DNA of 64,000 nucleotides from Trichomonas vaginalis G3 (taxonomy: Eukaryota; Parabasalia; Trichomonadida; Trichomonadidae), in assembly GCF_026262505.1 (NCBI RefSeq), contig NC_067205.1, forward strand, positions 1,984,001 through 2,048,000, read 5' to 3'. The notes under the pieces were generated by a model that did not search any database, was not told the origin of the DNA, and worked only from the letters and a program-made list of their open reading frames with translations. Position numbers and translations under genes: made by a program. Of the stretch, positions 27,700 to 38,488 are shown piece by piece. Every line of letters begins with the position of its first letter. Position 1 is the first letter of the stretch.

Positions 27700-28665
27700 T
27701 TATAAACGTTTTACATGAATTGTACGATGTATATTTGAAATCCTAAACAATTTCGTAGCTTCTATTTCTTCTGTCAGTATGTCAAAAGTTTTAACAATAC
27801 CGAAGGTTTCTTTATACTTCTTCTTGACGTCAGATAGAAGGAAATCTTCTACTGTTGGATAGTTTTTGTTCAGAAATTCTAACATGTTCATTTTATCTTC
27901 TGCTGGCTTTTCTGCTTCTTTCTTTAAGTCTGCATAGTCGTTTCTCATTCTTTCTATCTCTTTGACTGAGTAGTTATATTTCCTCATCGCTGCCTTACAT
28001 TTTGAACATTGTGGGTTCATTTTTGCATTATACATTGAAATTTGACCTGCTAAAACAACTAAGGCGTCAATTGCTCTCTTCATCTCAAACATAGCGGGTC
28101 TTATTTGTTCGTTCCATATTTTACCTCTTCTATCTTTATCTCTTATCTGCCATACACATTCAGCAACTAACGAAACAAAGTTATCGTAGGTCTTAAACTC
28201 CCCGGATTTATATATGTCAGAAACATTCTTATATACCATGTCGCAATCTTTGTCCATAACCTTATGGTTGCAATGAAATCCTAGAAACTCATAGTTTACC
28301 TTTCGAATGAACTTCTTTATTTCTACTGAGTCAGTTGGTTTCACTTCAATTTCGTCGAATTCAGGAATAGTTAGTTTTTGATGCTGAATTTCAGGTAGTT
28401 TAGGTAAATGGTCAATAATGTCCTGCATTTCATAAAGATACTGTTCATTTGTTTCATCTTTCGCACTACAGTCTAAATTACTTGTTAAAAGTTCTTGCTT
28501 TATCTTCTGGATTTCTGTTTCGAAAGTATATGAAGAAGGAATGAAGTTTTTCATCTCTACTAACATTGACGTAGGATTCATGACTAACGAGTTTGGTGCT
28601 GTAGTTGTGGACAGAGTCCCGCCGTTCGCGGCTTGAATTGTTGTTGTGCCGATTGTTGAAATCAT
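27700..28665 (-). CDS. 321-aa hypothetical protein
   Basis: ATG at 28665 after the shared leader; open throughout. A Thr-rich start (TTTIQAANGGTLSTTT) precedes a mostly helical protein with a C-x-x-C pair (NPQCSKCKAAMRK) near residue 220 and an earlier HCNH pair, which together may bind zinc. A coiled coil (EIERMRNDYADLKKEAEKP) follows. No catalytic motif is recognised. It lies between two KilA-N genes and shares their leader, so it is probably expressed with them, perhaps early. Function unknown. Confidence 0.6.
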   Translation of the reverse strand: MISTIGTTTIQAANGGTLSTTTAPNSLVMNPTSMLVEMKNFIPSSYTFETEIQKIKQELLTSNLDCSAKDETNEQYLYEMQDIIDHLPKLPEIQHQKLTIPEFDEIEVKPTDSVEIKKFIRKVNYEFLGFHCNHKVMDKDCDMVYKNVSDIYKSGEFKTYDNFVSLVAECVWQIRDKDRRGKIWNEQIRPAMFEMKRAIDALVVLAGQISMYNAKMNPQCSKCKAAMRKYNYSVKEIERMRNDYADLKKEAEKPAEDKMNMLEFLNKNYPTVEDFLLSDVKKKYKETFGIVKTFDILTEEIEATKLFRISNIHRTIHVKRL

Positions 28666-28668
28666 ATC

Positions 28669-28718
28669 TTTACATACAAAATAAAAAAATAAATAAAAAT
28701 AAAACTAACGTTATTTTT
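28669..28718 (-). promoter_or_regulatory. Shared T/A-rich leader, copy 2
   Basis: Minus strand AACGTTAGTTTTATTTTTAT, TTATTTTTTTATTTTGTATG, TAAAG, ending directly at the 321-aa gene start. Nearly identical to copy 3 and one or two bases from copy 1. Confidence 0.6.
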
Positions 28719-28739
28719 CTATCTTAAGGAAATTCATGA

Positions 28740-29345
28740 AAATTCAAGACCCTTTGGGTCTCGCCGCTTAGCGGCTGAGGGTGAAAAAAGAGGTGAAAAA
28801 AGAGGTGACATCTCACCTAGCCGCTTTGCGGCTCTGACCCTTTGGGTCTCTTCACCTATAATATATTTTTGGTCATTTACACTCATTTACGAAGAAGTTA
28901 TGACAAAGCATTTACGAAGAAGTTATGACAAAGTCACGAGGGTGAAAAAAGAGGTGAGAAAACAGGTGACATCTCACCTCTTCACCTAAACTTTATTTTT
29001 TTTTGGTCTTTTGTGAAAATTCATGAAAATTCACGGGGTGAAAAAAGAGGTGAGAAAACAGGTGAAATCTCACCTCTTCACCTAAACTTTATTTTTTTTG
29101 GTCTTTTGTGAAAATTCATGAAAATTCACGGGGTGAAAAAAGAGGTGAGAAAACAGGTGACATCTCACCTCTTCACCTAAACTTTATTTTTTTTGGTCTT
29201 TTGTGAAAATTCATGAAAATTCACGGGGTGAAAAAAGAGGTGAGAAAACAGGTGAAAAAAGAGGTGACATCTCACCTAGCCGCTTTGCGGCTCTGACCCT
29301 TTGGGTCTCTTCACCTAAACATGGGCTTCGCCCTTGCCGCTAGCG
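28740..29345. repeat. Five or six GGTGA word cassettes with GC-rich mini-palindromes
   Basis: Cassettes at about 28775, 28940, 29035, 29115 and 29225 repeat GGTGAAAAAAGAGGTGAGAA then ACAGGTGACATCTCACCT and TTCACCTAAAC. Between them are GCCGCTTTGCGGC, GACCCTTTGGGTC and GGGCTTCGCCC mini-palindromes. Direct tandem copies of ~80 bp dominate 29000-29230. No gene. Confidence 0.85.
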
Positions 29346-29385
29346 GCTTATTTTTTGGTGAATTCAATAAAAATAAATGGTTCAT

Positions 29386-30051
29386 TTACTCACAATATTT
29401 TTTTACAAAACGACCCCAAACTTTTAACTTCTTTTCTGCAGCTTCAAATGCTATCTTAGCGAGTTCATATTCTCTAAATTCTCTCTTTAAATCTTCTTGT
29501 TCCCATTGGTCTAGTTCGTATGGAGAATCTCTATAACCATAATATATCTCACGTTCATGTTCTAATTGTTTTTCACACATTTTTCCAACTTCTTCTTCGA
29601 ACAAAGGTTTAGCATTCTCCACTGTATCTTCGAGTTCTTCTTCATCTAACTTCTCATGAACTTTCTTGTCTATGGAGTCCATAATATCTTTGACATAAAA
29701 TGCATACTTTACAGAGCACCATTCAGCAACAAAATGAACGAGGTCAGGATGTATGTAAATACCTTTGAATTCATTCATAACGCCCTTAGTAAGCTCATAA
29801 AATGCTTGTTTTGAGGTCGAGCCACTTTTGGCTCCACCGTATTCGTTCATCCAAAACTCAAGAATTTCCTGCATTTTAGTACTATTGAGAAATCTGTTTA
29901 AATGGTTTAACTTTCCTGCTTCTCTCGCCATCTTTGTTGCATTAATGTAACCATCCTTGTCTCTACGTAAGACTTCAATACCGTTATAAGTGCCTTTTGT
30001 GAATGTTTCACCATTAGATTTGTTCGTGAATGTTTTTGCTTCGATTGACAT
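29386..30051 (-). CDS. KilA-N domain protein (second)
   Basis: The start is ATG at 30051 (MSIEAKTFTNKSNGETFTKG), giving 221 residues; the frame is open further upstream without ATG. KilA-N spans residues ~18-110: NGIEVLRRDKDGYINATKMA, then NRFLNSTKMQEILEFWMNEY and EFKGIYIHPDLVHFVAEWCS. The rest is an acidic coiled coil (HEKLDEEELEDTVENAK). The domain binds DNA in phage and large-virus proteins. A remnant of the same gene lies at 22980-23145. It is upstream of the 321-aa gene in the same direction and has the same leader. Confidence 0.8.
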   Translation of the reverse strand: MSIEAKTFTNKSNGETFTKGTYNGIEVLRRDKDGYINATKMAREAGKLNHLNRFLNSTKMQEILEFWMNEYGGAKSGSTSKQAFYELTKGVMNEFKGIYIHPDLVHFVAEWCSVKYAFYVKDIMDSIDKKVHEKLDEEELEDTVENAKPLFEEEVGKMCEKQLEHEREIYYGYRDSPYELDQWEQEDLKREFREYELAKIAFEAAEKKLKVWGRFVKKYCE

Positions 30052-30058
30052 TTCTGTT

Positions 30059-30110
30059 CTTACATACAAAATAAAAAAAATAAATAAAAATAAAACTAAC
30101 GTTATTTTTG
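30059..30110 (-). promoter_or_regulatory. Shared T/A-rich leader, copy 3
   Basis: Minus strand AACGTTAGTTTTATTTTTAT, TTATTTTTTTTATTTTGTAT, GTAAG, a few bases before the KilA-N ATG. A GGTGA cassette (30140-30195) and mini-palindromes (GGGCTTCGCCC, GCCGCTAGCGGC) lie upstream. Confidence 0.6.
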
Positions 30111-30314
30111 GTCTTTTGTGAAAATTCATGAAAATTCACGGGGTGAAAAAAGAGGTGAGAAAACAGGTGACATCTCACCTCTTCACCTAAACATGGGCTT
30201 CGCCCTTGCCGCTAGCGGCTTATTTTTGGTGTAAATTTATGACAAAAATAAATGGTACCATTAATAATACATGACTGTTCTCATTCATGTCTGATTTACA
30301 TCTAATGAAAAAGT

Positions 30315-31400
30315 TTAGAAGAATTTTCTTATTCTTTCTGGCATGTTTTTATCTTTCCAGTACTCCCGCTCTAATGGTCCCAGATGAGTTGGTTTAGATT
30401 CTCTCAAGTTCTTAGATGGTATAACATCTTCAACGCCTCCTTCATATCTTACTTTATAAGTGTCATCGTTTGTGTTATAGTCAAGTATTTCAATAACCAC
30501 TCCTCGCTTTGCTTCGTCAATGGTTTCAGCAAGTTTGCCATTACTACTTTCAACTAATTTGTGATGAGGATAAAACGCAATAGAGTCGTCAGCAGCTTTT
30601 ATAAGATATCCATTACCTTGCGTAGAGTCTACGATATAATAGTTTCTACTTAACCTTAAACGTTTCTTTGTCAACGGTTTGTCGTCAAGAACTACACGAA
30701 CTTTTGTACCAGGAATGAGGGTAAATTGTGTTGAATTTCTGATATTTTGTGTTTGACTTCGTTTCTTTTGTATATACTTTTCTTCTTGTTGTTGTGTCAT
30801 TGAATTTGGTGTATGTCCTGTTGTAGAATGTGTTGAGGAATTGTAAACTTCGATGAAATGTTTCATTGTTTCTTCGGTAAAGTCTCGCTCTTGATTTAAA
30901 TCTCTGAGAGTCCTTATGAAGCGGTTAATGATACCGAGTATGTTATGGTTATGGTCTTCAGTAGTGTAGTGAGTTATGTTATGCTTAATGAGAAAATCTG
31001 TGATTTCATTGCTGAGGTATGCACTGTCTTGGTCTGATGTTAAAATACTTGGGCTATGTTCTGCTACAAACTTTTGTAAAACTCTTAACACTTCATGAGT
31101 TCCTTTATTTCTCATTATATACGCATATGCTTTACGAGTGTTAACATTTATGAAGATGAGGAATGGTTTATGACCACATTTTCTGCTTTGAATGAGAGTG
31201 TCAAATTGGTATGCGTCAGGAGTGTTGGAGTAAATTGGTAAAAAGTAGTCGTAAGGATTTATTTTTGTTTGATGTACAACATTTTTGTCAAAGAACCTTT
31301 TCACTTCAGCTCTGTTAGTAAATCCCGAACTCTTTGCAGCTTCATTGAACTTCTTAAATGACCTCCATGGATGTTGTTCGAATACTTCTTTCAAGCTCAT
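30315..31400 (-). CDS. Polinton-type (retroviral-like, rve) integrase
   Basis: ATG at 31400; 361 residues, open throughout. The core starts near residue 65 (AYQFDTLIQSRKCGHKPFLI), with ILTSDQDSAYLS near residue 135 carrying the second Asp, and the Polinton signature NHNILGIINRFIRTLRDLNQ near residues 170-190. A C-terminal chromodomain/SH3-like region follows (GVVIEILDYNTNDDTYKVRY, EGGVEDVIPSKNL). The enzyme joins the element ends to target DNA. The 5-bp duplication of element D is compatible with an rve integrase. It converges with nothing and lies downstream of the fibre locus in the same direction. Confidence 0.85.
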   Translation of the reverse strand: MSLKEVFEQHPWRSFKKFNEAAKSSGFTNRAEVKRFFDKNVVHQTKINPYDYFLPIYSNTPDAYQFDTLIQSRKCGHKPFLIFINVNTRKAYAYIMRNKGTHEVLRVLQKFVAEHSPSILTSDQDSAYLSNEITDFLIKHNITHYTTEDHNHNILGIINRFIRTLRDLNQERDFTEETMKHFIEVYNSSTHSTTGHTPNSMTQQQEEKYIQKKRSQTQNIRNSTQFTLIPGTKVRVVLDDKPLTKKRLRLSRNYYIVDSTQGNGYLIKAADDSIAFYPHHKLVESSNGKLAETIDEAKRGVVIEILDYNTNDDTYKVRYEGGVEDVIPSKNLRESKPTHLGPLEREYWKDKNMPERIRKFF

Positions 31401-31419
31401 TTATGTAAAGTTAAAGAGT

Positions 31420-34400
31420 TTAACCAACTCGTATCCAAGCGTGCATTGTTATATAAGGAGGCATATAATCTTTTCCATTACCTGCTGGGTCTGTAATACC
31501 AGCTACAACATGTGTATGATTTCCTGCAGTTCCACAGAAAATACCTGTGCTAACATCTTTGGGGTCAGTTGTGATATCATATCTATGCATTCCCTGTCTA
31601 TCCGAATCCGCTGCAAGATTTGTATAACCTCTTTTTGTTATTGAATGTGAATGGTTTCCTTCCACAGATGTTCTTCCACTGAACCTATGCATATGTGAAG
31701 GAAGGTTTTCAATACCTATTTTCTTTGAACCTCCCATCTTCATTGACTGAGTATTAGTGTAGAATGGAAAACTGTCAACTATTTCATACCATCTACCACC
31801 AAATAAAGTGTTTGGATTTATTGGATTCATAGACGTATAAACAGCTCCTATAGGATATATTAAATCATATATGCTCATAACTCTATAAACATATTCTAAA
31901 GAACTTATGTCATTAAATACCATTTGGAATGTATCTCCCGGATGAAATGTTGCATTTGTTCCACTTTTATAATGTAATGTTAGTTCAATAGAATTATCCA
32001 AGAAAAATTCAAAAGTATCTGGTTGAAGACCTCTAACAAATTCAAATGGAGTTGATGGTTCACCATTTATAATTTCTGTTGTAAATGTCATTGTATCTGG
32101 TTTCGAAAATTTCTTTGATAGTTCTTCATCCACATAAGTTTTGTCGGCTTTCTTATCTAACATTGCTGGTAGTTCATGTGTTTCAAAGTTTCTGACATGA
32201 CCTTCGATATTCATACATTTGTTATTTAAGGAGTTTAGTGTATCTTTTACGCTTGTACTTGGATTCTCTAAAGGTGCACTTGAACCAAGGGTATAGTTCA
32301 ATATTATGTCGTCTGCTCTAACAGTTGAGAAGGATTCGTTTGTATGGTTCTTGTCGGCTTTACTGTCTAATGTAGCTTGAAGTTCATTTATATCGGAGAT
32401 GTTGTGTTTATGAGATTTCAAAACTTTGTTCGTTGCTTCGAGTTCAACTTTGTCAGCTTTACTTTTAATAGCATCTTCAAACGTTATTTTTGACTTAACT
32501 CTCAAAGTAAATCTTGGTTCAACTAATACACCGTTAACATTGAAAGTAGAGGCATAAATTTCACCGGTATAACCAAATGCTTCTGGTGCTTTAGCTACAT
32601 CATACTGTACAGTACAGCTTATGTCATAACCTTTAGCACGAATGTATTTATATCTTCTTTCATTAACATTTTTTGTCTTCGCTTCATCACTTCGTGTTAA
32701 ATATCCATGGTAGTCCGTTATAATCTGTTCGTCTGAAGTTATATAATGAACGTGGTTCTTGACTTTATCACTCAGAGCTAAAAGCTCATTTTTATCTGCT
32801 TTTTTCGGCTAATTTCTCATTAACATCATTCACTTCTAATTCAACTCTTCCGCCAGAACTCTTATTATCATTAATTTTTTCATTAATTCGGTAATTACGT
32901 CATAAAGACTATATTCTGTTTTCGGTTTTGTAAATAATGAGTCAAAATTTCTTTTCATCATTACATCGCTGACATTAATGATATCACCAGTTCCTTTTTC
33001 ATTTATTCTCTTCATTAATTCTGCAATAATGACGAATATATAATCTGTTAATTTATTCTCTTCATCGAGGGTTATAGAATGTTTTGAAATTGAATCATTA
33101 ACCCTCTAAAAAATCAATAACTTCAGGATACACGTTTTTAATGTCTCGAATAACCCGACCAGTATCCTCTGGTTTCTTCTCTTCTTCGTTCCGTCGTTAC
33201 GTGGTTTTATATCTCTAACCATCATCAACGCAGCCATAACCGGAGGGTTTGGTTGCTACCTGTTCGAAAATCCGTCCGTTATGTACGGTATATCTAAATA
33301 ATTTCTTTGTGTTTGTTAAAACATTTGAAACAAGTCTTTTAAAACCATCTACAAAATTTCCTGTTTCACCTAATGTTCTTGCAGCATTTACAAGCTCACC
33401 ATTCCCGCTTTTGACCCCAAAAACGTCCATATTGCATTTATTTCACTCTGTATAGTTGTCCATTCAGCGAAACTAACACCCGCATTCGCTAAGCTGAAAA
33501 TGAAACTCAGTGGATCGAACTTAATTCCGCCTTCTTTTTCAATTTCAACGAACTCACTAACATGAGATTTTAAATATTCTTTCGTTAAAATTGTTTTCCC
33601 CGATGTTATGTCATTAACGAAAACTATCACCGTCAAAAGTTAACGAATTCAATTTCGTCGTTGATGCTTTTATTTCATACACCGCTTTATCGATAGTTTT
33701 TGGCTCACCTTTTAGAAGCATATGAAACATTAATGAATGAATTATATGTATTCGTGAATGAATTAAAATCAATGATTTTCATTAATGACGCCTTTAATGA
33801 TTCATTAACTGTTGAATCCCTTAAAACAATTAATGAACTGTCCTTTATGAAAGGTACACTGCAAACCGTCGAGTTTGGATCAAATGCTGTAGTTGGTGCA
33901 GGAATATTAATGATATAAGTCATTAAATCATTAAGTGACGTAAATAATGTTGTTGTTTTTGATTTAATTTCTTTAGCATCTGTTATATACGGTAATTTTA
34001 TTTCTGTAGTTTCTGAATTAAAGATATTCGCTAAAATGTTTTGTAAACTGTTTTGAACAGCAGTATAAACCGTTGAATCCGGAACTCTTACGATTTCACC
34101 GTCCTTAATAAAAGGCATTGCACATGGTGTAGTGCTTGGGTCAAATCTTTCGGGATTATAATTCAACATATATTCTAATGCTTCATATACAGACTTATAA
34201 ACAGTTGTGTCGTTCTTCATGACAACTTCACCATTTACAATGAATGGCATAGTACATGGAGTTAAAATAGGGTCAAACTTTTCATAGTCCTTCCATGTTA
34301 TGTATTTCTCGGTATTTCCATCACTGATAACAATATATTTGTCAGTAAGTGTGAGAGAGTATTGACCAAAATATAAACGTTTAGCTCTGTCAGCTTCATA

Positions 34401-34421
34401 CGCATATGCAGCAATACTCAT
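31420..34421 (-). pseudogene. Fibre/tail-collar-like protein locus, broken
   Basis: A 3-kb minus-strand coding region starting at ATG 34421. The N-terminal part has repeated segments of the form PFI-x-D/N-G-E/S...D-T/S-TVY-x-S/A-V. Later parts have repeats built on KADK and HKHNISDINELQATLDSKAD, as in phage tail fibres. The C-terminal part has VYTSMNPINPNTLFGGRWYE, HMHRFSGRTSVEGNHSHS and the end YMPPYITMHAWIRVG, which is the phage tail-collar/T4 gp12-like ending. The counterpart in element B has the same ending. The locus is broken, with several breaks, and is a fossil. The protein would be a receptor-binding fibre. Confidence 0.75.
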
Positions 34422-34438
34422 ATTTTAATGAGAATAAA

Positions 34439-35205
34439 ATGTTGTTCTATTTGCAAAGTACAGACCCAAACGAATACGGGACAGTAAAGCTACAAACAAA
34501 CTTAGGTCTTCAGAATGAAGCGCTTGCTTTCAGAGTTGTTGACTTCAATACTATCGCTTCATTCGTTATAACAGATGAAACAGATTTCATGGAGCTTGAA
34601 ATAGATGGAAAGAAGCACGAAATAAGATTTCACAATAATGTAGAATATAAGATGGAAACATTAGCTGGAGTGTTAAATGCTCTCATAAATACTACAATAA
34701 ACAAGGATAACGAAGAAAACTTAATGAATGTTAAACTTATTGCAGGAGTTTTGAAGTTCAGTTATGCGAAGGAGTTTAAGATACCAAGAATGAGTCATAG
34801 AGTACAACTTCTTTTGGGAGCATACCATATGACATTTCCTTTGAAAAGTGTTGACAAAACGATTGAGATGAAATCTGTTCCATACGTATGTTATGGTAAT
34901 TGTTTGTACATTGAGTCAAAAATAGCTAATGTCACAGGTATTTCAGGAGTTAATAGTAAAGGTTCAGTAGAATATAAATCCTTCTGTTATGCAGTCAATT
35001 CAATGTTCATTCCAAACGTTCCTGTCATAGTAACTCATTAGGTAAATGGGTTCGCATTAGTCCTCATAATTTGAAAGACATGCAATTCAGACTTGTTGAC
35101 TTTCAAGGCGAGCCTGTAGAACTGAAGGCACCAGTGCGAATGACTGTTGAAGTTGACTTTTTAGAAAATATTAATGCAACAGCTTACAAGAGAACTCAGA
35201 GCTAA
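34439..35205 (+). pseudogene. Minor capsid-like protein locus, broken
   Basis: ATG at 34439 (MLFYLQSTDPNEYGTVKLQT). The coding region contains VQLLLGAYHMTFPLKS, SVPYVCYGNCLYIESKI and, near its end, FRLVDFQGEPVELKAPVRM, which resembles the C-terminal strand pair typical of minor capsid or penton proteins in Polinton-like viruses (L-x-D-x-x-G-x-x-L). The locus is broken, with about one break. It is divergent from the fibre gene, with the two start codons 17 bp apart. Confidence 0.55.
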
Positions 35206-35215
35206 AAATTAAAGT

Positions 35216-35445
35216 ATGAATGTTATGTATTAGGTCATGAACTTTGGTTGTTGCTGTTTGATGAAACAAATGATAATTAGTTATGTCAGTCAAGGAGAAC
35301 AGAAAAAGGCGTCAAAGGCGCCGAGCGCAAAGCGCTATATTGTGTTAGTGAAAACTGCACCAAGTCAATAAGATTAGGTTTGCATTATGAAGATGAGTTC
35401 GATACTGTTGAAGAAGTTTTGGATAGATATTACAAATTGCTTTAA
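35216..35445 (+). pseudogene. Small hypothetical gene, broken
   Basis: Coding-like remnants end with RLGLHYEDEFDTVEEVLDRY and a stop at 35443-35445. A GC-rich stretch with the mini-palindromes GGCGCC and GAGCGCAAAGCGCT lies inside (35310-35336). The locus is broken. Function unknown. Confidence 0.3.
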
Positions 35446-35499
35446 TTTACTAAAACATATTTCAAGCAAAGTTTATATTCTGTTGAAAGTTTTGTATTT

Positions 35500-36052
35500 C
35501 ATTCGAATATTATACTTAAACTCAACTCCTGTAGTTCCTGGTGTTTCAATGATGCGATGTTACCTATTTTCATGAATAGTGGAGTTTGACCACAGCATTC
35601 GATTTCAGGGTCGAGATAGTCAATGACACATTGTTTCCCTGTTATTCGTGATATAACATTTTCAAGGTCCTCCTTTGTTAGAATTATTTGGTTCTTGCTT
35701 AAAGATTTGTCAAAAGCTCTTATCGTCTTTGAGTAAGATAGTTTGGTATAAACTGAAGAAGGTAATGGTCTACGTTATCTGAAGGATTTGTTTGAACATT
35801 TGTGTAAGGATTGTCGTTGGCTTCTCTTGAAAGAATTTGGTCCAGTGGTGGATACTCTAACTTAACATCTGATGTAGCGTTAGCGTTTGAAGCTGTGTTT
35901 AAATTCACGGATTTCAGCTCTGGTTCTGGTTCTTTCAAACACTCTGAACTATAGTTCTTTATGACAATATTGTTTGTCGTTCGTGAGTCAACATTTGATG
36001 TTGGTTCAATTGGAACATTAACGGCACCAGCTAAGATGGATTTGCTTCTCAT
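35500..36052 (-). pseudogene. Hypothetical virion-type gene, broken
   Basis: ATG at 36052 (MRSKSILAGAVNVPIEPTSN). The first ~110 residues are Asn/Ser/Pro-rich and disordered; further on the minus strand reads LTKEDLENVISRITGKQCVI and DPEIECCGQTPLFMKIGNIA, a compact folded-looking domain. The locus is broken, with about one break. No catalytic motif can be assigned; a capsid-maturation protease is expected in Polintons but I cannot place it here. Confidence 0.4.
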
Positions 36053-36077
36053 TTCATATAGAATAAAAACCTTTTAT

Positions 36078-36480
36078 ATGTATGAAATGAACAATATACT
36101 CGACAAGGGTTTGAATGTAAAGCTAACGAATGAAAATATTGTTGAATTCACTGAGACAGGAGCTGTGTATAAAGATGTAGAACTACTGAACAAAAGAGCT
36201 AAGGGAAGAAGCAGGAACATGAACAAAGGGTGGAAGCCTATAAAAATTTATGTCAATGATGGCTCAGGGGGTTCAAACATAAAGTATGCAGAAAGTTATA
36301 GAGTTTTATGCTCTCAAAGGTGAAAAGCCTTCATTTAAGAACAGCTATTCTAACGCATATCCTCAAAAGCTAACGGATGGGGAAGTGGATGATATGAATG
36401 ACAGCAAAAATATTAACAGAAATGGCGACAGAGATGCATGGAATTTGTTTACCATCAGTCAATTGAAGGTTAAACTTTAA
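36078..36480 (+). pseudogene. ~134-residue hypothetical gene, broken
   Basis: ATG at 36078 (MYEMNNILDKGLNVKLTNEN), preceded by CCTTTTAT. The region has the basic stretch KRAKGRSRNMNKGWKPIKI and ends WNLFTISQLKVKL. It is broken, with about one break, and overlaps the end of the ATPase locus. Divergent from the gene at 36052. Not recognised. Confidence 0.4.
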
Positions 36481-37364
36481 AACAATGTTGGTCGTTCCCA
36501 TGGAATATTTTGACTTTAATGGTATTAGTCATGATATGAATCTCAAGGTATGAACGAGGAGAGATGAGAGACTTATATGCTTCCCAAATTTCTTCAAAAG
36601 GTAATGTTATACCTGACTGTTTCCAAACGAGTTCAATATCATAACGTGAGAAACCTTGAAAGATAACGAAGTCAGTTATGAGACGTTTTATGTTTAAAGC
36701 TAAAAACCTCCATGTTTGCATAAGTATTGCTACAGTTAAGTGGTAATGTCTGACTTTTAGTTATGATGTTAGCTAATGGTGAGTCAGGCTTTGAAACTAA
36801 ACCTTTTCCGGCGAAGTCGTCGCAAACTAACAAAGTATTTGAAGGATATTTTTTGAAGGGGTATTTTGAAAGTTTTGACAGAATGTAGTTTGTAAGTCGT
36901 TTCATATCGTAAACTCCTGAGTATTGACGTAAGTGGTGTTTGTCAATAATTCTTTCCATCTCCTCAGAAGTCTTTTGCATTCCTGACTGTATAAATTCAA
37001 CGATGGCATAATATTTTCTCTTACGTCGAATGTAACGTTGAAGAAATTCAATGAGTTCACTGTCTGGAACTTTAACGACAGAGGCTTGAACTTTTGACAT
37101 AAATGTTTTCGCTGTTGAATCCATAGAGTCTGAAGTTGCTGATATAATGATTTGGTCATAGTAAGAGTCGTTTCCTAAACGTTCTGTTATGAGTATATGA
37201 CGAATGAGGTTGAATGTCTTTCCTGACCCCATCTTTCCACAATAGAAATACACACCATTTGAACAGAACTCATAATCTTTGCTGAAAGGAAGAATGAGAG
37301 AAGAGTTAAGTTTGTCTGTAGTTTCATTCATGTCTTCATCTACGTCATGTATTAAATGCTTCAT
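36470..37364 (-). pseudogene. Genome-packaging ATPase (A32/FtsK-HerA type) locus, broken
   Basis: ATG at 37364. Walker A GKMGSGKT appears in YFYCGKMGSGKTFNLIRHIL near residue 45, and Walker B in NTLLVCDDFAGKG near residue 190, the arrangement of the A32-type DNA-packaging ATPases of Polintons, adenovirus-like and large DNA viruses. The C-terminal region with an arginine-rich helix (LNIKRLITDFVIF) follows. The enzyme pumps DNA into preformed capsids. The locus is broken, with about one break. It is divergent from the virion gene at 37381, with 16 bp between the starts. Confidence 0.75.
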
Positions 37365-37380
37365 TTTATCTCCATTAAAA

Positions 37381-38263
37381 ATGCAAGTCAGAAATATTCA
37401 GAACATAGCACCGAGTCTAACTGACAAGAGTATAAAGATATACTATGAACACGTTATGATGAAACCTACACAAAATTCAAGAAAGTCAGTATACTTATGA
37501 ATATCCAAGACACTGGGTAGAGTATGTAGGAGGTGAGAAAGCTATTGAAATAAGACAAGTTAGAAGTATTCCAGCAGGAAGGACAATATTATTGAAGAAC
37601 TTTAATGTTTTGAGATATAATGATGAAACAAAGAAGCAAGATAGTTTCCCTGTTGCTGTGTATGTGAACTTAGATACAGGAGATGACATGAAAGTTTTTA
37701 ACACAAAGCTTCAAACGGTATTGAAAGAACAACTTATAGCAGAAGGACACCCATTACCTTCAGAAGTTACCATAGCATATAATTTTGAAACAAATGCAAT
37801 AGATTTTAAAATCGTCTCTGCAAAGAAGTCAGGTTTTACATTTAATGAAGCAGATGTATATTCGAATGAAAACTTCAAAGCTATTGCATGGTTAGATAAT
37901 GACGATTGCTTTAAGAAAATATTTAAATTCAGTGACTCAAAGATGTCAATAGATGACCTTCGTGGAATGTTACCATCGACGTTTACAGTTGAAGGTTCAG
38001 CAGGATTGCTTACAAGATTGTCAATTGGTGGCGTTTGGTCTCGTGAGAACATTGTTATAAAATCCAGTATAAGTGAATTTGCTGAAGAATCTATATTATG
38101 TCTTTCAAACTATATGTATTCGCCGCCGAAGCATTATAGTATAACAAACTTTGTCAGTAAGTTTAATATAAGACTTGTTGAACCTTCTTCAATGAAAGAT
38201 GTTGTGCTACCCAAAGACGGAAAGGATGGACTCATTATTGAGATGATTTTAATAGCATATTAA
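37381..38263 (+). pseudogene. Virion protein of the element A/B 282-aa family, broken
   Basis: ATG at 37381 (MQVRNIQNIAPSLTDKSIKI). The locus has YPRHWVEYVGGEKAIEIR near residue 42, comparable to YPLRWLRDPSVTKAIGFR in the element B protein, and a similar total length (~294 codons). It is broken, with about one break. Position beside the packaging ATPase and upstream of two small virion-type genes fits a minor capsid protein. Confidence 0.55.
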
Positions 38264-38488
38264 ATGAGCTTGTTCTTGAAGGTCATTCATGATGAAATAA
38301 CTGTTGTAGAAGATGTTAGCAATTGTTCAGACATTTTGAAGCGTATAGATGATATAAGAAAGAAGTTAGATAGACCGCAAAGCGGTGAGGGCGAAGCCCG
38401 TGAGAACGCTTATGTTTCATTGACTTTCTCCAGTAACGAGAACTTTTATGAGATAATATTGAAGAGAGATGATTTTAATATGGTGTAA
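38264..38488 (+). CDS. 74-aa hypothetical protein containing GC-rich mini-palindromes
   Basis: ATG at 38264, which overlaps the preceding stop region by one base, and stop directly before the next ATG. The middle (DRPQSGEGEARENA) is encoded by ACCGCAAAGCGGT and GGGCGAAGCCC, two mini-palindromes inserted in frame. The flanks are ordinary (ISLFLKVIHDEITVVEDV-like start; NENFYEIILKRDDFNMV end). Not recognised. Confidence 0.5.
   Translation: MSLFLKVIHDEITVVEDVSNCSDILKRIDDIRKKLDRPQSGEGEARENAYVSLTFSSNENFYEIILKRDDFNMV

Noticed and set aside
35500-36052. Adenovirus-type cysteine protease
   Set aside because: Expected in Polintons, and a Cys-Cys-Gly is present, but I see no His/Asp/Gln arrangement to support it.
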